Positions 39,501 through 40,030 of a stretch of DNA of 40,030 nucleotides are shown one piece after another. Below the pieces are notes generated by a model. It was not told the origin of the DNA. It worked only from the letters and a program-made list of their open reading frames with translations, and made no database searches. The DNA comes from Tritrichomonas musculus. Lineage: Eukaryota; Parabasalia; Tritrichomonadida; Tritrichomonadidae. Each line of letters starts with the position of its first letter. Position 1 is the stretch's first letter. The translations under genes were made by a program, and so were the position numbers. The stretch covers positions 1 through 40,030 of the forward strand of contig JAPFFF010000138.1 in assembly GCA_039105265.1 (NCBI GenBank). The letters run 5' to 3'.

Positions 39501-39993
39501 TTTTATTTAACTCTGTTCATTTGTGAGAAACGTTTGAATAAGAATAATTGAGATTAAGCTTTAATTTTTACTGATTTTACTTAATTTCGAAATCGTTTAT
39601 AATTATCTTACAAAAGTGTTTGAGATTTGTGTTTTATTTAACTCTGTTCACTTGTGAGAAACGTTTGAATAAGAATAATTGATATTGCGATTTAATCTTT
39701 ATTGATTTTACTTAATTTCGAAATCGTTTTTAATTATCTTACAAAAGTGTTTGAGATTTGTGTTTTATTTAACTCTGTTCACTTGTGAGAAACGTTTGAA
39801 TAAGAATAATTGAGATTAAGCTTTAATTTTTACTGATTTTACTTAATTTCGAAATCGTTTTTAATTATCTTACAAAAGTGTTTGAGATTTGTGTTTTATT
39901 TAACTCTGTTCATTTGTGAGAAACGTTTGAATAAGAATAACTGAGATTAAGCTTTAATTTTTACTGATTTTACTTAATTTCGAAATCGTTTAT
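36588..39993. repeat. Right-hand mixed segment
   Basis: The order is Yt Dt, U(GATGTGTA)t Xa P(GATGTGTA)t D*t Ra Da Pa Pa Dt Dt Ut Sa Ut Ua Ut Dt Wt Dt, a GAGATTGCGATTT hybrid ending t, Qa Xa Dt Pt Qa. The GATGTGTA variant (G27 and A31) is found only in 36850-36980 and 37112-37242, two monomers apart. The hybrid at 39208-39338 is like the one at 3018-3148, 36 kb away. Confidence 0.85.
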
Positions 39994-40030
39994 AATTATC
40001 TTACAAAAGTGTTTGAGATTTGTGTTTTAT
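39994..40030. repeat. Partial monomer at window end
   Basis: These are the first 37 bp of a further monomer, cut by the window edge. The array continues beyond the window. Confidence 0.97.

Larger units (their letters stand above)
1..40030. repeat. 131-bp AT-rich satellite DNA array, 305 complete monomers
   Basis: The sequence is a continuous head-to-tail tandem array filling the window and running past both ends. The unit starts AATTATCTTACAAAAGTG and ends CGTTTAT or CGTTTTT. Monomers differ at only about fifteen sites, chiefly 51, 62, 66, 72, 79, 83, 87-93, 97, 102 and 130. Positions 1-26, 32-50 and 105-129 looked invariant in every copy I read, apart from the one-base loss in the 130-bp monomer. 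Almost every monomer has a 10-bp palindrome ATTTCGAAAT (115-124, containing TTCGAA), and most have an 8-bp palindrome AAACGTTT (59-66). P-like monomers also carry AAGCTT (87-92). A 9-bp direct repeat with one mismatch lies at 97-105 and 106-114. The unit is not a multiple of three and has stops in every frame, so nothing is coded. The likely role is heterochromatic satellite; the chromosomal location is inference. Confidence 0.98.

Noticed and set aside
1-40030. Long open reading frames or a repeat protein
   Set aside because: The 131-bp unit is not a multiple of three and has TAA or TGA in its frames on both strands, so any frame meets a stop within about a monomer. No coding capacity is supported.
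1-40030. CRISPR array
   Set aside because: Repeat and spacer cannot be told apart. Every part of the unit recurs in every copy, there are no unique spacers, and the unit is far longer than a CRISPR repeat plus spacer.
1-40030. Transposon, LTR element or Helitron origin
   Set aside because: No terminal repeats, target-site duplications, coding domains or non-satellite sequence can be seen. A transposon origin of the monomer cannot be judged from this window.
1-40030. Promoters, TATA boxes and terminators
   Set aside because: TATA-like and T-rich strings are everywhere at about 76% A+T and recur in each monomer. None has independent support. Satellite transcription is possible but not shown by the sequence.
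1-40030. Telomeric repeat, rDNA or tRNA genes
   Set aside because: No short G-rich telomere motif, no conserved rRNA segment and no cloverleaf-compatible sequence was seen.
1-40030. An encoded novel system such as defence, secretion or biosynthesis
   Set aside because: There is no coding sequence in the window. The only structure is the satellite and its higher-order organisation.

Overview
The whole window is one uninterrupted array of an AT-rich tandem satellite. No gene, RNA gene, transposon or unique sequence is visible on either strand. The unit is 131 bp with about 24% G+C (31 of 131 in the commonest form). With the frame set at the AATTATC start, I count 305 complete monomers (1-39993) plus a 37-bp partial one (39994-40030). 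All are head to tail in the same orientation. Only six monomers depart from 131 bp: four of 133 bp, one of 130 bp and one of 162 bp. The total closes exactly: 305 x 131 + 4 x 2 - 1 + 31 = 39993. A gene-free array of this size and uniformity indicates eukaryotic heterochromatin, probably centromeric, pericentromeric or a comparable block. I do not recognise the satellite and cannot name the organism. An AT-rich invertebrate such as an insect would fit, but this is a guess.

Monomer code used below (positions are within the monomer). P = C51, T79, AAGCTT at 87-92, C102. X = P with T51. U = P with C79. Q = P with T51 and C79. Y, W and S = P, U and Q respectively with T102. R = P with G72. V = Q with T62 and A66; V' = V with T79. 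F = C51, T79, GATATTGCGATTT in place of GAGATTAAGCTTT, C102. H = F with T102. D = F with C97 and T102. E = F with G72. K = T51, GATATTGCGCTTT, C97, A104. L = a 133-bp monomer with AAGCGATTT. An asterisk marks A29 (TTTATG). The suffix a, t or c gives the monomer end: CGTTTAT, CGTTTTT or CGTTTTC.

Layout: 1-6816 is mostly P, X and Q monomers. 6817-13592 mixes in D, F and H types and the first V monomers. 13593-20704 and 20960-28071 are two near-identical 7112-bp blocks of about 54 monomers each, lying 7367 bp apart. A 162-bp monomer with a 31-bp out-of-phase internal duplication sits exactly where the second block begins. 28072-34227 holds a partial third copy, 48 monomers (6288 bp) downstream of the second. 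34228-40030 returns to mixed P, D, U and R types. Inside the duplicated blocks there is a three-monomer (393-bp) higher-order repeat, D-V-Q.

The content of the window is therefore evolutionary: two main monomer families, their recombinants, trimeric higher-order units, and multi-kilobase duplications captured in one array. I found no evidence of an encoded biological system. The variant calls were made by reading by eye; the length bookkeeping is exact, but single variant calls may contain occasional slips.
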